The notes under the pieces are model-generated. The model was not told the DNA's origin. It searched no databases and saw nothing but the letters and a program-made list of their open reading frames with translations. The position numbers were made by a program, and so were the translations under genes. A stretch of DNA of 64,000 bases from Antribacter gilvus (GTDB lineage: Bacteria; Actinomycetota; Actinomycetes; Actinomycetales; Cellulomonadaceae), in NCBI RefSeq assembly GCF_003946865.1, contig NZ_QXTH01000010.1, forward strand, positions 124,001-188,000, read 5' to 3'. This document shows positions 52,608 to 62,400 of the stretch, in pieces. Each line of letters opens with the position of its first letter. Position 1 is the stretch's first letter.

Positions 52608-55349
52608 TCAGCCCCCCGCCCCCGGCGCGCTCGCCGCCGCCGTCGGCTCCGACGGGCAGTCGTACCTGGGGGTGGTCAGCGACCTGGCCTCCCGGCTCGG
52701 CAGGTCTGCCGCGCCACCGGGGCTGCCGAAGTTGCCGAACACGGCGAGCAGGACGTCCTCGACCTTCTTCTCGTCGGTCGACGCGCGGTAGAACCGCGCG
52801 TCCGTACGCTCGGCGATCTCGCCCAGCAGGCACTCGTCGGTCTCTCTCCCGTACGGGACGGTGTAGATGCGGACCTCGCGCTCGGGCTCGTCGATCGTCG
52901 TGATCAGGGCGTCGACCTGCTCCTGCGTGGCGGGCGGCTTGTTCACCCCGTCGGTGAGCAGCACCACGGCCTGGACCTTCTCGTCGTCGCGGCTCGTGGG
53001 GAACTTGGCCTCCAGCGCCTCGTGGGCGGCGATGGTGGCGTTGACGAGCGCCGTTCCCGACCCAGACGGCTCCAGAGTGTCGATGACGGCGTGCAACGAC
53101 GCACCGTCGCCCACCGGCTGGAAGTCCGTCACCGGGACGGGCCCGTCGGCGAACGTCCAGACGGCCACCTCGTCGCTCGGGTCGAGGAGGTCGAGCGCAC
53201 GGTGGGAGGCCGCCTTGACGTCGTCGAGCGGCCCTCCGGACATCGACAGCGACGTGTCGAGCAGGAGCAGCACCTGCGCGTTCTTCCGCACCCCGTCCCA
53301 CTGCGTGCGCATCGCGTCCAGCACCGTCGCGTCGGGAACGGCGATGCTCGTGGATCGCTCGGCCGCCGTCGTCCCGCGGAGCTGGTCCGTCCGCGTGAGC
53401 GGGTCACCCGGCCGCCGGAAGCCGGCGTCGAGGAACTGCTCCTGCTGCGCGTCGTCGGTCAGGTAGGCGAAGAACGCGTCGGCGACGGCGCGCTGGGCAG
53501 GGCCGATCCCGGGCATCAGCAAGTACGGGTGGTCGAGCACCACGGTGCCTTCGAGCGGCTGCAGGGCGTCGAGGCTCGTCAGGGCCTCGTGCTCGCGCTC
53601 CCCCGATCCGCAGTCCGCGTCAGCACCGTCGGGCTTGTCCAGGTTGTACGAGTGGATCATCTGTTCCTGGAGGACGAGCGCGTCCACGGGCGCCGTCTTG
53701 CCGCAGTAGATGTCCTCGAGGTACTGGGTCGCCTCCTGGCCGTAGCTGGCCACCGAGGACTCGACGTCACGCACCCAGCCCACGACCTCGGGGTCGTGCA
53801 CCAGGTCGACCGTCACCCCGTCGTGCTCCCCCGGGAGGGCCTTCACCGCCGCGTCGTAGACGGCGACGGTCGTCGCGAGCCCCGAGGTCGAGTACAGCGG
53901 GACGTCGCGCCCCAGCACGAAGTCCTCGCTCTCGGCGTCCCGCTTCAGCTCGGCCCAGGACATGGTCGGCGGGTTGCCCGGGGCGCTGGGTACGGCGATC
54001 GCCATGACGCTCGCCGTGACCGAGCCGAGGTTCTCACTCTCGATCCCCCTCGAGGAGCCCAGCAGCTCCGACCACATCGACGACGTCGGCATCCACACCG
54101 CCGGGGCCGGCGGCTGCGGCGGTTCATCGCTCTCGATCGTCTTGGCGACGATGTCCTGGTCCCAGCGCTCGGCGCTCGCGAGCGCCTCCATGGCTCCGCC
54201 GGACGTCAGGCCCGCGGCCTGCACGTCCACGCACCGGCCGTCGACGGTCTCCGTCGCGTTGAACTCCTGGGCGAGGTCCTTGACCAGGTCGTCCTTCTCG
54301 GTCGAGATGCTCACCGGCAGGACGATGCACGGGCCGGTCGCCACGGGTGGCCGGAGGATGCCGAGGGCGCCCAGCACGAGAAGGGTCGCCACGACGGACG
54401 CCGCGACGGTGCCGCCCACCACGACGGTCGGGCGGTGCTGCCTGCCCCAGCCCACGACCTGCGCGGGGGCCGTGCGCAGCTGGTCCCGCACCTTGCCGGC
54501 CCAGCGCAGGACGGCCTCGACGACGACTCGCGCGATCCGCTGCGGACGCCGTGCGGGGACGTTCAGGCCCTCGAACACGCTGGCGGCGAGGGCGCGTGCC
54601 TCGAAGCGGCCCTCGCGGGACGCCGCCTCGACCATCATGCCGACGACGCGCCCCGAGGTGACCTCGACGACCGGGGCGCCGCAGAACCCTGGCCGGGGGC
54701 CGGTGACGCCGCCGTGGTCGCCCTCGATCTGGAGCCACCGGCCGTCGACGGTCCCCCGCACGTGCCCGGAGACCCACGTCTCTCCAGCCTGCCCGGCGCC
54801 GGTGTCGGCGTACCCGAAGAGCGAGACGGCCGTCCCGGCCGCGGGCCGCCCGAACCGGAACGGCAGCACGCTGCGGGGCACCCGGTCGGCCTCGTGGACC
54901 TCGAGCGCGACGACGTCGCTGTCCGGGTCCTGGGTGCCGCACCGCACCTGCCGCTGGACGACGCCGTCCCCCTCGCCGAGGTGCGGGAACGTGACGGTGA
55001 ACCACAGGGACAGCGGGTTCCTGTCCTTCGCGACGCGCTCCAGCACGTCCCAGGACGTCAGGACCCGGCGAGGCGAGACGACGAAGCCGAGGCCCACCGG
55101 GACGCCGTCGTCCACGATGGTGACGACCGCCTTGCTCCAGCGCTCCTGGCGCGCCCGGGCCCGGGCGCCCGGGGTGGAGAACTCCTGGAGCTGAGCGGCG
55201 AGCTCGCCCGCGAGCGTGCACGCGAGGGCGAGCCAGAGCAAGGGGGAGGTGAACGCCTCGCCGAGGTTGCCGTCGACCCGTTCGATGGCCACACCACCGA
55301 GCACCGCGGTCAGCGCGAGTCCGACGGATCTCGCGATCTGCTTCCCCAT
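52608..55349 (-). CDS. Degenerate trypsin-like domain fused to binding-protein and VWA domains
   Basis: A 913-residue membrane protein. Two helices (about 5-22 and 34-53) come first, then a trypsin-like domain at 68-262 in which the triad is altered: Asp101 replaces His (LTSWDV), Asp145 is kept, and Cys223 replaces Ser (PGFCGAP). A third helix (309-332) is followed by an extracellular solute-binding-protein-like domain (about 338-650) and a VWA domain with an intact MIDAS motif (LLLLDTSLSMSG, about 700-880). SBP plus VWA proteins are known in actinobacteria; the protease-like front is the unusual part. By topology the protease-like domain is cytoplasmic. An AAGGCGG ribosome-binding site precedes the ATG. 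Confidence 0.8.
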   Translation of the reverse strand: MGKQIARSVGLALTAVLGGVAIERVDGNLGEAFTSPLLWLALACTLAGELAAQLQEFSTPGARARARQERWSKAVVTIVDDGVPVGLGFVVSPRRVLTSWDVLERVAKDRNPLSLWFTVTFPHLGEGDGVVQRQVRCGTQDPDSDVVALEVHEADRVPRSVLPFRFGRPAAGTAVSLFGYADTGAGQAGETWVSGHVRGTVDGRWLQIEGDHGGVTGPRPGFCGAPVVEVTSGRVVGMMVEAASREGRFEARALAASVFEGLNVPARRPQRIARVVVEAVLRWAGKVRDQLRTAPAQVVGWGRQHRPTVVVGGTVAASVVATLLVLGALGILRPPVATGPCIVLPVSISTEKDDLVKDLAQEFNATETVDGRCVDVQAAGLTSGGAMEALASAERWDQDIVAKTIESDEPPQPPAPAVWMPTSSMWSELLGSSRGIESENLGSVTASVMAIAVPSAPGNPPTMSWAELKRDAESEDFVLGRDVPLYSTSGLATTVAVYDAAVKALPGEHDGVTVDLVHDPEVVGWVRDVESSVASYGQEATQYLEDIYCGKTAPVDALVLQEQMIHSYNLDKPDGADADCGSGEREHEALTSLDALQPLEGTVVLDHPYLLMPGIGPAQRAVADAFFAYLTDDAQQEQFLDAGFRRPGDPLTRTDQLRGTTAAERSTSIAVPDATVLDAMRTQWDGVRKNAQVLLLLDTSLSMSGGPLDDVKAASHRALDLLDPSDEVAVWTFADGPVPVTDFQPVGDGASLHAVIDTLEPSGSGTALVNATIAAHEALEAKFPTSRDDEKVQAVVLLTDGVNKPPATQEQVDALITTIDEPEREVRIYTVPYGRETDECLLGEIAERTDARFYRASTDEKKVEDVLLAVFGNFGSPGGAADLPSREARSLTTPRYDCPSEPTAAASAPGAGG

Positions 55350-55439
55350 GCGTCCGCCTTCGTCCGGAACGTCCCTGACCGGAGACTAGCGGCTGGGGTC
55401 TGGGCCTGCCCGGATGAAGTCGGCGTGCTCGGGAGCCGG

Positions 55440-56072
55440 TCAGTCCCTCTCGAGGTCGGTCACGTAGGCGCTCAGCATGCGCTTCACCTCGGCGATCATC
55501 ACAGGCTGGTCGGCGGGACGCGCCGTGGTGACCGACGGCAGCGCCGCCTGGAACACCTGGATCATCAGGTGCGCGGCCAGGTTCAGCTCGACCGGCGACC
55601 GGTCCGGCAGCCGCAGGGTCAGGAGCTGGACCACCCGCCCGAGGAGCGCCTCGTGGACGGGCCTCACCGCCGCCGACAGGCCGGGCGGCATGTCCGGCCG
55701 CGCCAGCAGCGCCTTGAAGCCCGGGTTCGCCAGGTTGACGGCCAGGATGGGGTCGACGACGCGGTCGATCAGCTCGCGCGCGGGCATGCCGGCGGCCTCC
55801 GCCGGGTCGAACGCGGCCTCGTGCGCCGCCCGCAGCCCGTCCGCGTACCCGCCGGCCAGGGCGGCGGCGATCTCGTCCTTGTTGCGGAAGTACTGGTAGA
55901 GCGAACCGGGCGAGATTCCGGCCTCCGCCGCGATCGCGTTGGTGGTGGTCTTCTCGTACCCCTCGGACGCCAGCACGCGCGCCGCGGCAGCCAGGATCTC
56001 GGCGATGCGGCGCTCGCCGCGCGCCTGACGCCGACGCGGCGTGGCGCCCTCCGGCTCGCCCTGCTCGTCCAC
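55440..56072 (-). CDS. TetR family regulator of the MMPL operon
   Basis: A 210-residue TetR protein; HTH at about 28-58 (TTNAIAAEAGISPGSLYQYFRNKDEI). The GTG at 56072 is chosen because GGGAGGAA sits right before it; a TTG at 56096 is the alternative. The C-terminal ligand domain is typical of efflux regulators. It is divergent from the MMPL exporter, and palindromes of CGAGCA type lie between them. Confidence 0.92.
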   Translation of the reverse strand: MDEQGEPEGATPRRRQARGERRIAEILAAAARVLASEGYEKTTTNAIAAEAGISPGSLYQYFRNKDEIAAALAGGYADGLRAAHEAAFDPAEAAGMPARELIDRVVDPILAVNLANPGFKALLARPDMPPGLSAAVRPVHEALLGRVVQLLTLRLPDRSPVELNLAAHLMIQVFQAALPSVTTARPADQPVMIAEVKRMLSAYVTDLERD

Positions 56073-56089
56073 AGCTTCCTCCCGACCCG

Positions 56090-56138
56090 TTGACAAACAC
56101 GAGCACCTGCTCGCATTCTAGATACGAGTCATTGCTCG
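56090..56138 (+). promoter_or_regulatory. MMPL promoter with embedded TetR operator
   Basis: TTGACA (56090-56095) is a consensus -35 for the rightward exporter; CATTCT (56114-56119) at 18 bp is the likely -10. Between them is the palindrome CGAGCA-CC-TGCTCG (56100-56113), and a second imperfect one, CGAGT-CAT-TGCTCG, lies at 56125-56138. A repressor bound here would block the promoter directly. Confidence 0.7.
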
Positions 56139-56165
56139 CCTTCATCCTAGACCCGGGGAGCCCCC

Positions 56166-58427
56166 GTGCTCGGTCGCCTCGCGACGCAACGCCCTGTCCA
56201 CGTCCTCGTCGTGTCCGTGCTGGTCCTCCTGGCATCGCTGGCCGTCGCGGCCACCACCATCGACTCCCTCTCCCTCAACCGCTACGAGGCCCCGGGGTCG
56301 GAGTCCGCATCGGCCCGGTCGGCCCTCGCCGCACGCTTCGGCACCGGCAGCCCCAACGTCGCGATCCTGGTCTCCCCCCGGTCAGGAACGGTGGACGACG
56401 CCGGACTGGTCGCCCTGGGCGGCAACCTCACCCAGGCGGTCGCCTCCTTCCCCGGCGTGGGCGACGCCTGGTCCGCGTGGAGCCCCGCGGCGCCCGAGAC
56501 GCTCGTCGGCGCGGGGCGCCGCACCGCCCTGGTCCTCGCCTGGGTCCCGGGCGACGCCGACCACGTGCGGGGCGAGGTGCTGCCCGCGCTCGAGGCCGAC
56601 GTCGTCGAGCGTTTCCGCACCGACGACGTCGAGGTGACCCTCGGCGGCGCCGACGAGGTCTTCCGGATCGTCGCCGGCCAGGCGCGCACCGACTTCCTGC
56701 GCGCCGAGCTGATCGTCATCCCCCTGGTGCTGCTGCTCCTGTGGCTCGTGTACCGCCGGCTCGCGCCCGCCCTCGCCACGCTGGGCGTCGGCCTGTTCGC
56801 CGTCGCGGGGAGCCTCGCCCTTCTCCGCCTCGTCGTGACCTTCACGGACGTCTCGACGTTCGCGGCCAACGTCTCGCTCGTCATGGGTATCGGCCTGGGC
56901 GTCGACTACGGCCTCTTCATGATCTACCGCTACCGGGAGGAGATCGCTGCCGGGCGAGATCCTGCGGAGGCCGTCCGGCTGACGGTCGCCGGGGCGGGCC
57001 GCACCGTGCTGTTCAGCGGGCTGACCGTCGCCGCCGCCCTGGCCGTGCTGTTCGTCTTCCCGTTCCCGTTCCTGTCGTCGTTCGCCTACGCGGGGATCGC
57101 GGTGGTCCTCTGCGCGGTGCTCGGCGCGACCGTGGTGCTCCCCGCTCTCCTCCGGGTGGCTGGGCACCGGATGCTCCGCCGGAGCCGGGGCGCACCTCAG
57201 GCAGGTGCCCGTACGGCAACCACGGAAGGGTTCTGGTTCCGGGTGGCGTCCGGGGTCGTGCGGCGTCCGGTCCTGACGGGCGGCGCCGGGCTCGTCGTGC
57301 TGCTCCTGCTCGGCGCGCCCACGCTCGGGCTGACCTTCGGCTCCCCCGACGACCGTGTGCTCAACGACAGCGGCCAGCCGGTACGCGCCATGTACGACAC
57401 CGTCCGTGCCGACTTCGCCGCCGAGGACGCCGACTCGCTCTCGGTGGTCGTCCTGGACACGGGCGGCTCCCCGGACGGCGATGATGTCGCCGCCTACGCC
57501 GCGAGCCTGTCGGCGATCCAGGGCGTCGCCCGCGTCGACTCCGCCGCCGGGGCCTTCGTCGACGGCGTGCGCACCGGGCCAGCGGGACCGTACGGCGCCG
57601 ACCGTTTCACGGACGACGCCGCGACCTGGCTGTCCGTCCTGCCGACCAGCGAACGTCTCGCTCAGGACCCGGTCGGCCTGGTGCACGCGGTCCGCGGCGC
57701 GGAGGCGCCGTTCGACGTCCTCGTGGGCGGGTACCCGGCCGAGCTCGCCGACTACCGCGACGGGGTCGTCGACCGGCTGCCGCTCGTCGGCACGCTCATC
57801 CTGGTGGTGACGTTCCTCGTGCTCTTCCTCATGACCGGCAGCGTCGTGGCGCCGTTGACCGCCACCGTGCTGAACCTGCTGTCGCTCTCGGTCATGTTCG
57901 GCGTCGTGGTGTGGGGCTTCCAGGAAGGCGGCCTCGCTCCCCTCCTCGGGTTCACCCCCACCGGGTCCGTGGAACCGAGCATCCTGCTGCTCATGTTCTG
58001 CATCGCCTACGGGCTGAGCATGGACTACGAGGTCTTCCTGCTGTCCCGCGTCCAGGAGGAGTACGCCCGCACCGGCGACGTGGTCGGGTCCGTGCCCGCC
58101 GGGATCGGTCGATCGGCGCCGCTCGTCACGGCCGCCGCCCTGATCCTGGCCACGTCGTTCGCCGTCTACGCCACCAGCGAGGTCTCGTTCCTGCAGCAGC
58201 TCGGCATCGGCATGGCGCTCGCGGTCGCGGTGGACGCGACCCTCATCCGGGGGCTGCTCGTCCCGGCGACGCTCCGCCTGACCGGACGGGCGAGCTGGTG
58301 GGCTCCGCCGCCGCTCCGCGCCCTGCACGCACGGCTCGGCCTCGGCGAACGCCCTGTGGAACCAGCAACCGAGACCGCGCCACCTCGACCCGTACGCGTG
58401 GCACAGCCCACCGGGAGGACCTCCTGA
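56166..58427 (+). CDS. MMPL/RND family exporter
   Basis: A 753-residue MMPL-type transporter with 12 helices: one N-terminal helix, a large extracytoplasmic loop, five helices, then the same again. The conserved acidic GMGIGLGVDYGLFMIYRY and GLSMDYEVFLLSR (with the proton-relay Asp-Tyr pairs) are both present. It probably exports a drug or lipid by proton motive force. The GTG start at 56166 has a GGGGAG ribosome-binding site. First gene of a three-gene operon. Confidence 0.94.
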   Translation: MLGRLATQRPVHVLVVSVLVLLASLAVAATTIDSLSLNRYEAPGSESASARSALAARFGTGSPNVAILVSPRSGTVDDAGLVALGGNLTQAVASFPGVGDAWSAWSPAAPETLVGAGRRTALVLAWVPGDADHVRGEVLPALEADVVERFRTDDVEVTLGGADEVFRIVAGQARTDFLRAELIVIPLVLLLLWLVYRRLAPALATLGVGLFAVAGSLALLRLVVTFTDVSTFAANVSLVMGIGLGVDYGLFMIYRYREEIAAGRDPAEAVRLTVAGAGRTVLFSGLTVAAALAVLFVFPFPFLSSFAYAGIAVVLCAVLGATVVLPALLRVAGHRMLRRSRGAPQAGARTATTEGFWFRVASGVVRRPVLTGGAGLVVLLLLGAPTLGLTFGSPDDRVLNDSGQPVRAMYDTVRADFAAEDADSLSVVVLDTGGSPDGDDVAAYAASLSAIQGVARVDSAAGAFVDGVRTGPAGPYGADRFTDDAATWLSVLPTSERLAQDPVGLVHAVRGAEAPFDVLVGGYPAELADYRDGVVDRLPLVGTLILVVTFLVLFLMTGSVVAPLTATVLNLLSLSVMFGVVVWGFQEGGLAPLLGFTPTGSVEPSILLLMFCIAYGLSMDYEVFLLSRVQEEYARTGDVVGSVPAGIGRSAPLVTAAALILATSFAVYATSEVSFLQQLGIGMALAVAVDATLIRGLLVPATLRLTGRASWWAPPPLRALHARLGLGERPVEPATETAPPRPVRVAQPTGRTS

Positions 58428-58813
58428 TGGACGCCCTCCGCACGGCCCGCGTGGTTGCCGCGATCCAGGCCACCGTGATGGCCGTCTTCCTCGCCGCCTC
58501 CGGCGCCCTCAGGGCCGACAACCCGTTCGCGGTCCCGGACGCGCTCCTGACCCTCCTGCTGGCGGTCGCGGCCTGCCTCCCCGCCCGCTGGGCCGCGCCG
58601 TCGCTCATCTTCTCCTTCGCTCTGGCCGTCGGCGTGTGGACGGTCTCGTTGTCCCACTACGCCGTGCGGGGCGACCTCGTCGACGGGCTCAACCATCTCC
58701 CCCTCGTCGCGTCGGCCGTTGTCCAGAGCGTCGTCCTCGCGCGACACCTCAGCCGGTCGCGAACCGGGCGTCCCGAGGAAATCCGGCCGCACAACGTGCC
58801 GGCCACGACCTGA
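58427..58813 (+). CDS. Small membrane protein of the MMPL operon
   Basis: A 128-residue protein with four hydrophobic helices and a basic tail. Its ATG overlaps the exporter's stop (TGATG), so it is made together with the exporter and may be an accessory subunit. No family recognised. Confidence 0.72.
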   Translation: MDALRTARVVAAIQATVMAVFLAASGALRADNPFAVPDALLTLLLAVAACLPARWAAPSLIFSFALAVGVWTVSLSHYAVRGDLVDGLNHLPLVASAVVQSVVLARHLSRSRTGRPEEIRPHNVPATT

Positions 58814-58840
58814 GCAAGCCCCCCACGAGAAAGGACTGAT

Positions 58841-59482
58841 GTGCGCACACGAACCCGCCTGCTGATCGCGATCGCAGTGCTCGCCGTCGCCGGGACAACG
58901 GCCGTCACCTGGGCAGCGGCCCCACCCTCGAACCCGCCCGGCTACGCCGGACCGCGACCGGAGCCGGCCACGGCGCCGGACGGATACGTGACGCTCACCG
59001 AGGAGGTCGAGGTCTCCGTCCGACCCGACGAGTTCCTGACGTGGGTCAAGGCTCCGAGCCAGGACCTCGGCGACCTCGTGGAGGCCGGGGACGACGCGAC
59101 CCGGGTGGTGCGCACCGAGCACCTGATCGGCACCTGGGACCCGGCGAGCGACCGATCGGGCGACCGACGCCGCGTCGAGTTCGCCACCGGTCATTTCCTC
59201 GCCGAGGAGGTCCTCGCCGACACCCCGTCGAGGTTCCGGTACGTCACCTGGGGATTCACGGACCTGCGCCAGCGAGTGGCGGTGCACTACGCCGTCGCCG
59301 AGTTCGCCTATGCGCCGACACCCGCAGGCACCCGCATCACCTGGACCTACTCGTTCATGCCGACGGCCGACGTGCTGCGCCCACTGGTCGCGCAGACCGT
59401 GCGGGGCACTGTCGACACCATGATGCGCGGCACGCTCGATGCCTGGAAGGCGGGAGCCGAGGCAGCCTATCCCGCCCCGTAG
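58841..59482 (+). CDS. Exported SRPBCC-like protein
   Basis: A 213-residue protein with an N-terminal signal or anchor (RTRLLIAIAVLAVAGTTAV) and an SRPBCC/START-like domain (TLTEEVEVSVRPDEFLTWV, ending in a long C-terminal helix LRPLVAQTVRGTVDTMM). It could hold a hydrophobic compound moved by the MMPL exporter. A GAAAGGA ribosome-binding site precedes the GTG. Its last 16 bp overlap the 3' end of glnE, which is convergent. Confidence 0.78.
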   Translation: MRTRTRLLIAIAVLAVAGTTAVTWAAAPPSNPPGYAGPRPEPATAPDGYVTLTEEVEVSVRPDEFLTWVKAPSQDLGDLVEAGDDATRVVRTEHLIGTWDPASDRSGDRRRVEFATGHFLAEEVLADTPSRFRYVTWGFTDLRQRVAVHYAVAEFAYAPTPAGTRITWTYSFMPTADVLRPLVAQTVRGTVDTMMRGTLDAWKAGAEAAYPAP

Positions 59483-62400
59483 AACAGCCGCTCCACCACG
59501 GTCCGCGCGCGCCGCGACGTGCGCAGGTACGTCTCCTCCAGCTCAGCACCGGACCCCAGGTCGCCGAGGAGCCTCGCGATCGCCGTGAGCGCCGCCCGGT
59601 CGTGCGGCAGCAGGTCGACGGACGCACCGGTGGTACGACCGGACCACAGCACGATCGCGGACCGGAGCCGCGACGCGAGGTGCCAGGCGTCACGGAGCGC
59701 GGCGGCGTCCACGGGGTCCACCAGCCCGGCGGACTCCGCGGCCGCGAGCGCCGCCATCGACCCGGTGGTCCGGAGCTCGGGTACGGCGGCGGCGTGCTGG
59801 AGCTGGAGGAGCTGGACGGTCCATTCGACGTCGGCGAGGCCGCCGCGCCCGAGCTTGAGGTGCCGAGCCGGTTCGGCGCCGCGCGGGAGCCGCTCGGACT
59901 CGACGCGGGCCTTGATGCGTCGTACCTCCCGCACGACCGCGGGGTCGAGCCCTCCGGCCGGGTAGCGGAGCGGGTCCACGAGGGCCGTGAAGCGCTCGCC
60001 GAGCGAGAGCCCGCCCGCGGCGCCGGGTCCGAAGCGGCCGGTCTCGTCGTCGGGCGCCGCCGGGACCGCGTCGGCGGGGGCCAAGGCCCCGGCGTCCCCC
60101 GCCTCGGCCACCCGGTGCAGCGTCCCGGACAGGGGCCGGGCCCGCAGCAGCGCCTGGGCCTCCCACGGCGACGACCAGCGCTCGTAGTACTCGGCGTAGG
60201 ACGCGAAGGACCGCACGAGCGGCCCGCTGCGTCCTTCGGGCCGCAGGTCTGCGTCGACGGGCAGCGCGGGCTCGGGTCCCATCGCGGACAGCAGCTTGCG
60301 CAGGTGCGTCGCCACGGCGAGGGCGTAGTCGCCGGCGGCGCGGTCGGTCGCGCCGGACGCCGGCTCGTACACGAACATGACGTCGGCGTCGGACCCGTAG
60401 CCCATCTCCTGCCCGCCGAGCCGCCCCATGGCGACGACGAGGAGCCGTGCCGGCTCGTCGCCGCGGGCCAGCCCGCGCTCGGCCCGCGCCTGGAACTCGG
60501 CGATGCGCAGCCCGCCCGCCAGCACCACGTCGGCGGCGTCGGAGATCGCTCGGGCCGCCCGGACGGCGTCGAGCAGCCCGAGCACCTCCCCGACACCGGT
60601 CCGGGCCAGCTCGCGGCGCCGGAGCGCCCGCAGCGACACGGTCGCCTGCCCGGTCTCGGTCGCGCGCCGCAGGATCGCGTCCGCCTCGTTGGCGAGCCGG
60701 TCGACGCCGCGCGGCTCGAGCCCGGCCGTCTCCGCGAGCCACTGCACGGACTCGGGCGAGCGGGCGAGAGCGTCGGACAGGTAGCGGGACGAGGCGAGCA
60801 CCTGGGCAAGCCGGGCGGCGGCGGCCTCGGAGTCCCGGAGGAGGCGCAGGTACCAGGGCGTGGAGCCGAGCTCCTCGGAGAGGCGGCGGAAGGCGAGCAG
60901 CCCTGCGTCAGGGTCCGCACCCTCGGCGAACCAGCCGAGGAGCACCGGCAGGAGCTGCCGCTGGATCGCAGCGCGTCGCGACACGCCCTCGGTCAGCGCG
61001 GTGACGTGCCGCAGCGCCCCTGCGGGGTCCCGGTAGCCGATGGCCGCGAACCGGGCCACGGCCGCCTCGGGAGCGAGCGACAGCTCGTCGTCGGACAGCT
61101 GGGCCGTGGCCGGCAGCAGCGGCCGGTAGAAGAGCGCCTCGTGCAGGGTGCGCACCTCGCGCCGCACGGCACGCCACCGCTTGTCGAGCTCGGCGGCCCC
61201 CGTGTGGCCGAGGGCGCGCGCCAGCCGGCGCAGGTCGGCGTCCCCCGTGGGAAGAAGGTGCGTGCGACGCAGCCGGAACAGCTGGATCCGGTGCTCGAGG
61301 ACCCGCAGGAACCGGTAGCACTCGGCCATCTTCACCGCGTGCTCACGCCCCACGTACCCGCCGGCGGCGAGCGCGCTGAGGGCGTCCAGGGTGGTGCGAC
61401 TGCGGATCGACTCGTCCGTGCGCCCGTGCACGAGCTGCAGCAGCTGCACGGTGAACTCGACGTCCCGCAGGCCGCCCGCCCCGAGCTTGATCTGCCGCTC
61501 CGCCTCCGCGGCCGGTACGTTGTCCTCCACGCGGCGCCGCATCGCCTGCGCGTCCACGACGAAGTTCTCCCGCGTCACGGCGCGCCACACGAACGGCTCG
61601 ATCGCCTCCCGGTACTCCTGCCCGAGCGCCAGGTCCCCAGCCACCGGACGCGACTTGAGCAGCGCCTGGAACTCCCACGTGCTGGCCCAGCGCTCGTAGT
61701 ACGCCAGGTGGCTGGCGAGCGTCCGCGTCAGGGGCCCCTGCTTGCCTTCCGGCCGCAGCGCGGCGTCCACCTGCCAGAGCGGCGGTTCCGCCGACGTCGC
61801 CGAGCAGACCCGCGCGAGCCCCGTCGCGAGCCGCGCACCGACCCGCAGCGCCTCGCCTTCCTCCACGCCCTCCTCGGGCTCGGCGACGTAGACCACGTCC
61901 ACGTCCGACACGTAGTTCAGCTCACGCCCGCCCGTCTTGCCCATGCCGATCACGGCGAGGCGGACGCCGGCCCCGTGGTCGGGAAGCTCGGAGCGCGCGA
62001 TCGCGAGCGCCGCCTCGAGCGCCGCGGCGGCGAGGTCCGCGAGCGCCGCCGCGACAGCCGTCAGCACGGCGGCCGGGTCGGGCGCGGTCACGTCGGTCGC
62101 CGCGATGCGCAGGAGCCGTGCCCGGTAGGCCCGGCGCAACGAGTCGGTGTACGACGACGGCCGCGCACCCGGGTGCACCACCCCGGCCGGGGTGCCGGGC
62201 CGGCCGGGCGCCTGGGTCCCGGCGACGGGGGCTTTCTCGTGCGGGTCCGCGTCGACCGCCCGGAGCAGCTCGGCCCGTACCTCGGCCGGGTCCACGCCTG
62301 TCCCCGGTGCCAGGTCCTCGACCACGTCGAGCAGCTCGGGATGGCGCACCAGCTCGTCGCCGAGGGCGGTCGACGCGCCGAGGACCCCGAGCAGACGGGC

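Noticed and set aside
53022-56093. A 1023-codon + strand open frame
   Set aside because: It is antisense to the 913-residue protein and TetR genes, whose domains are recognisable.
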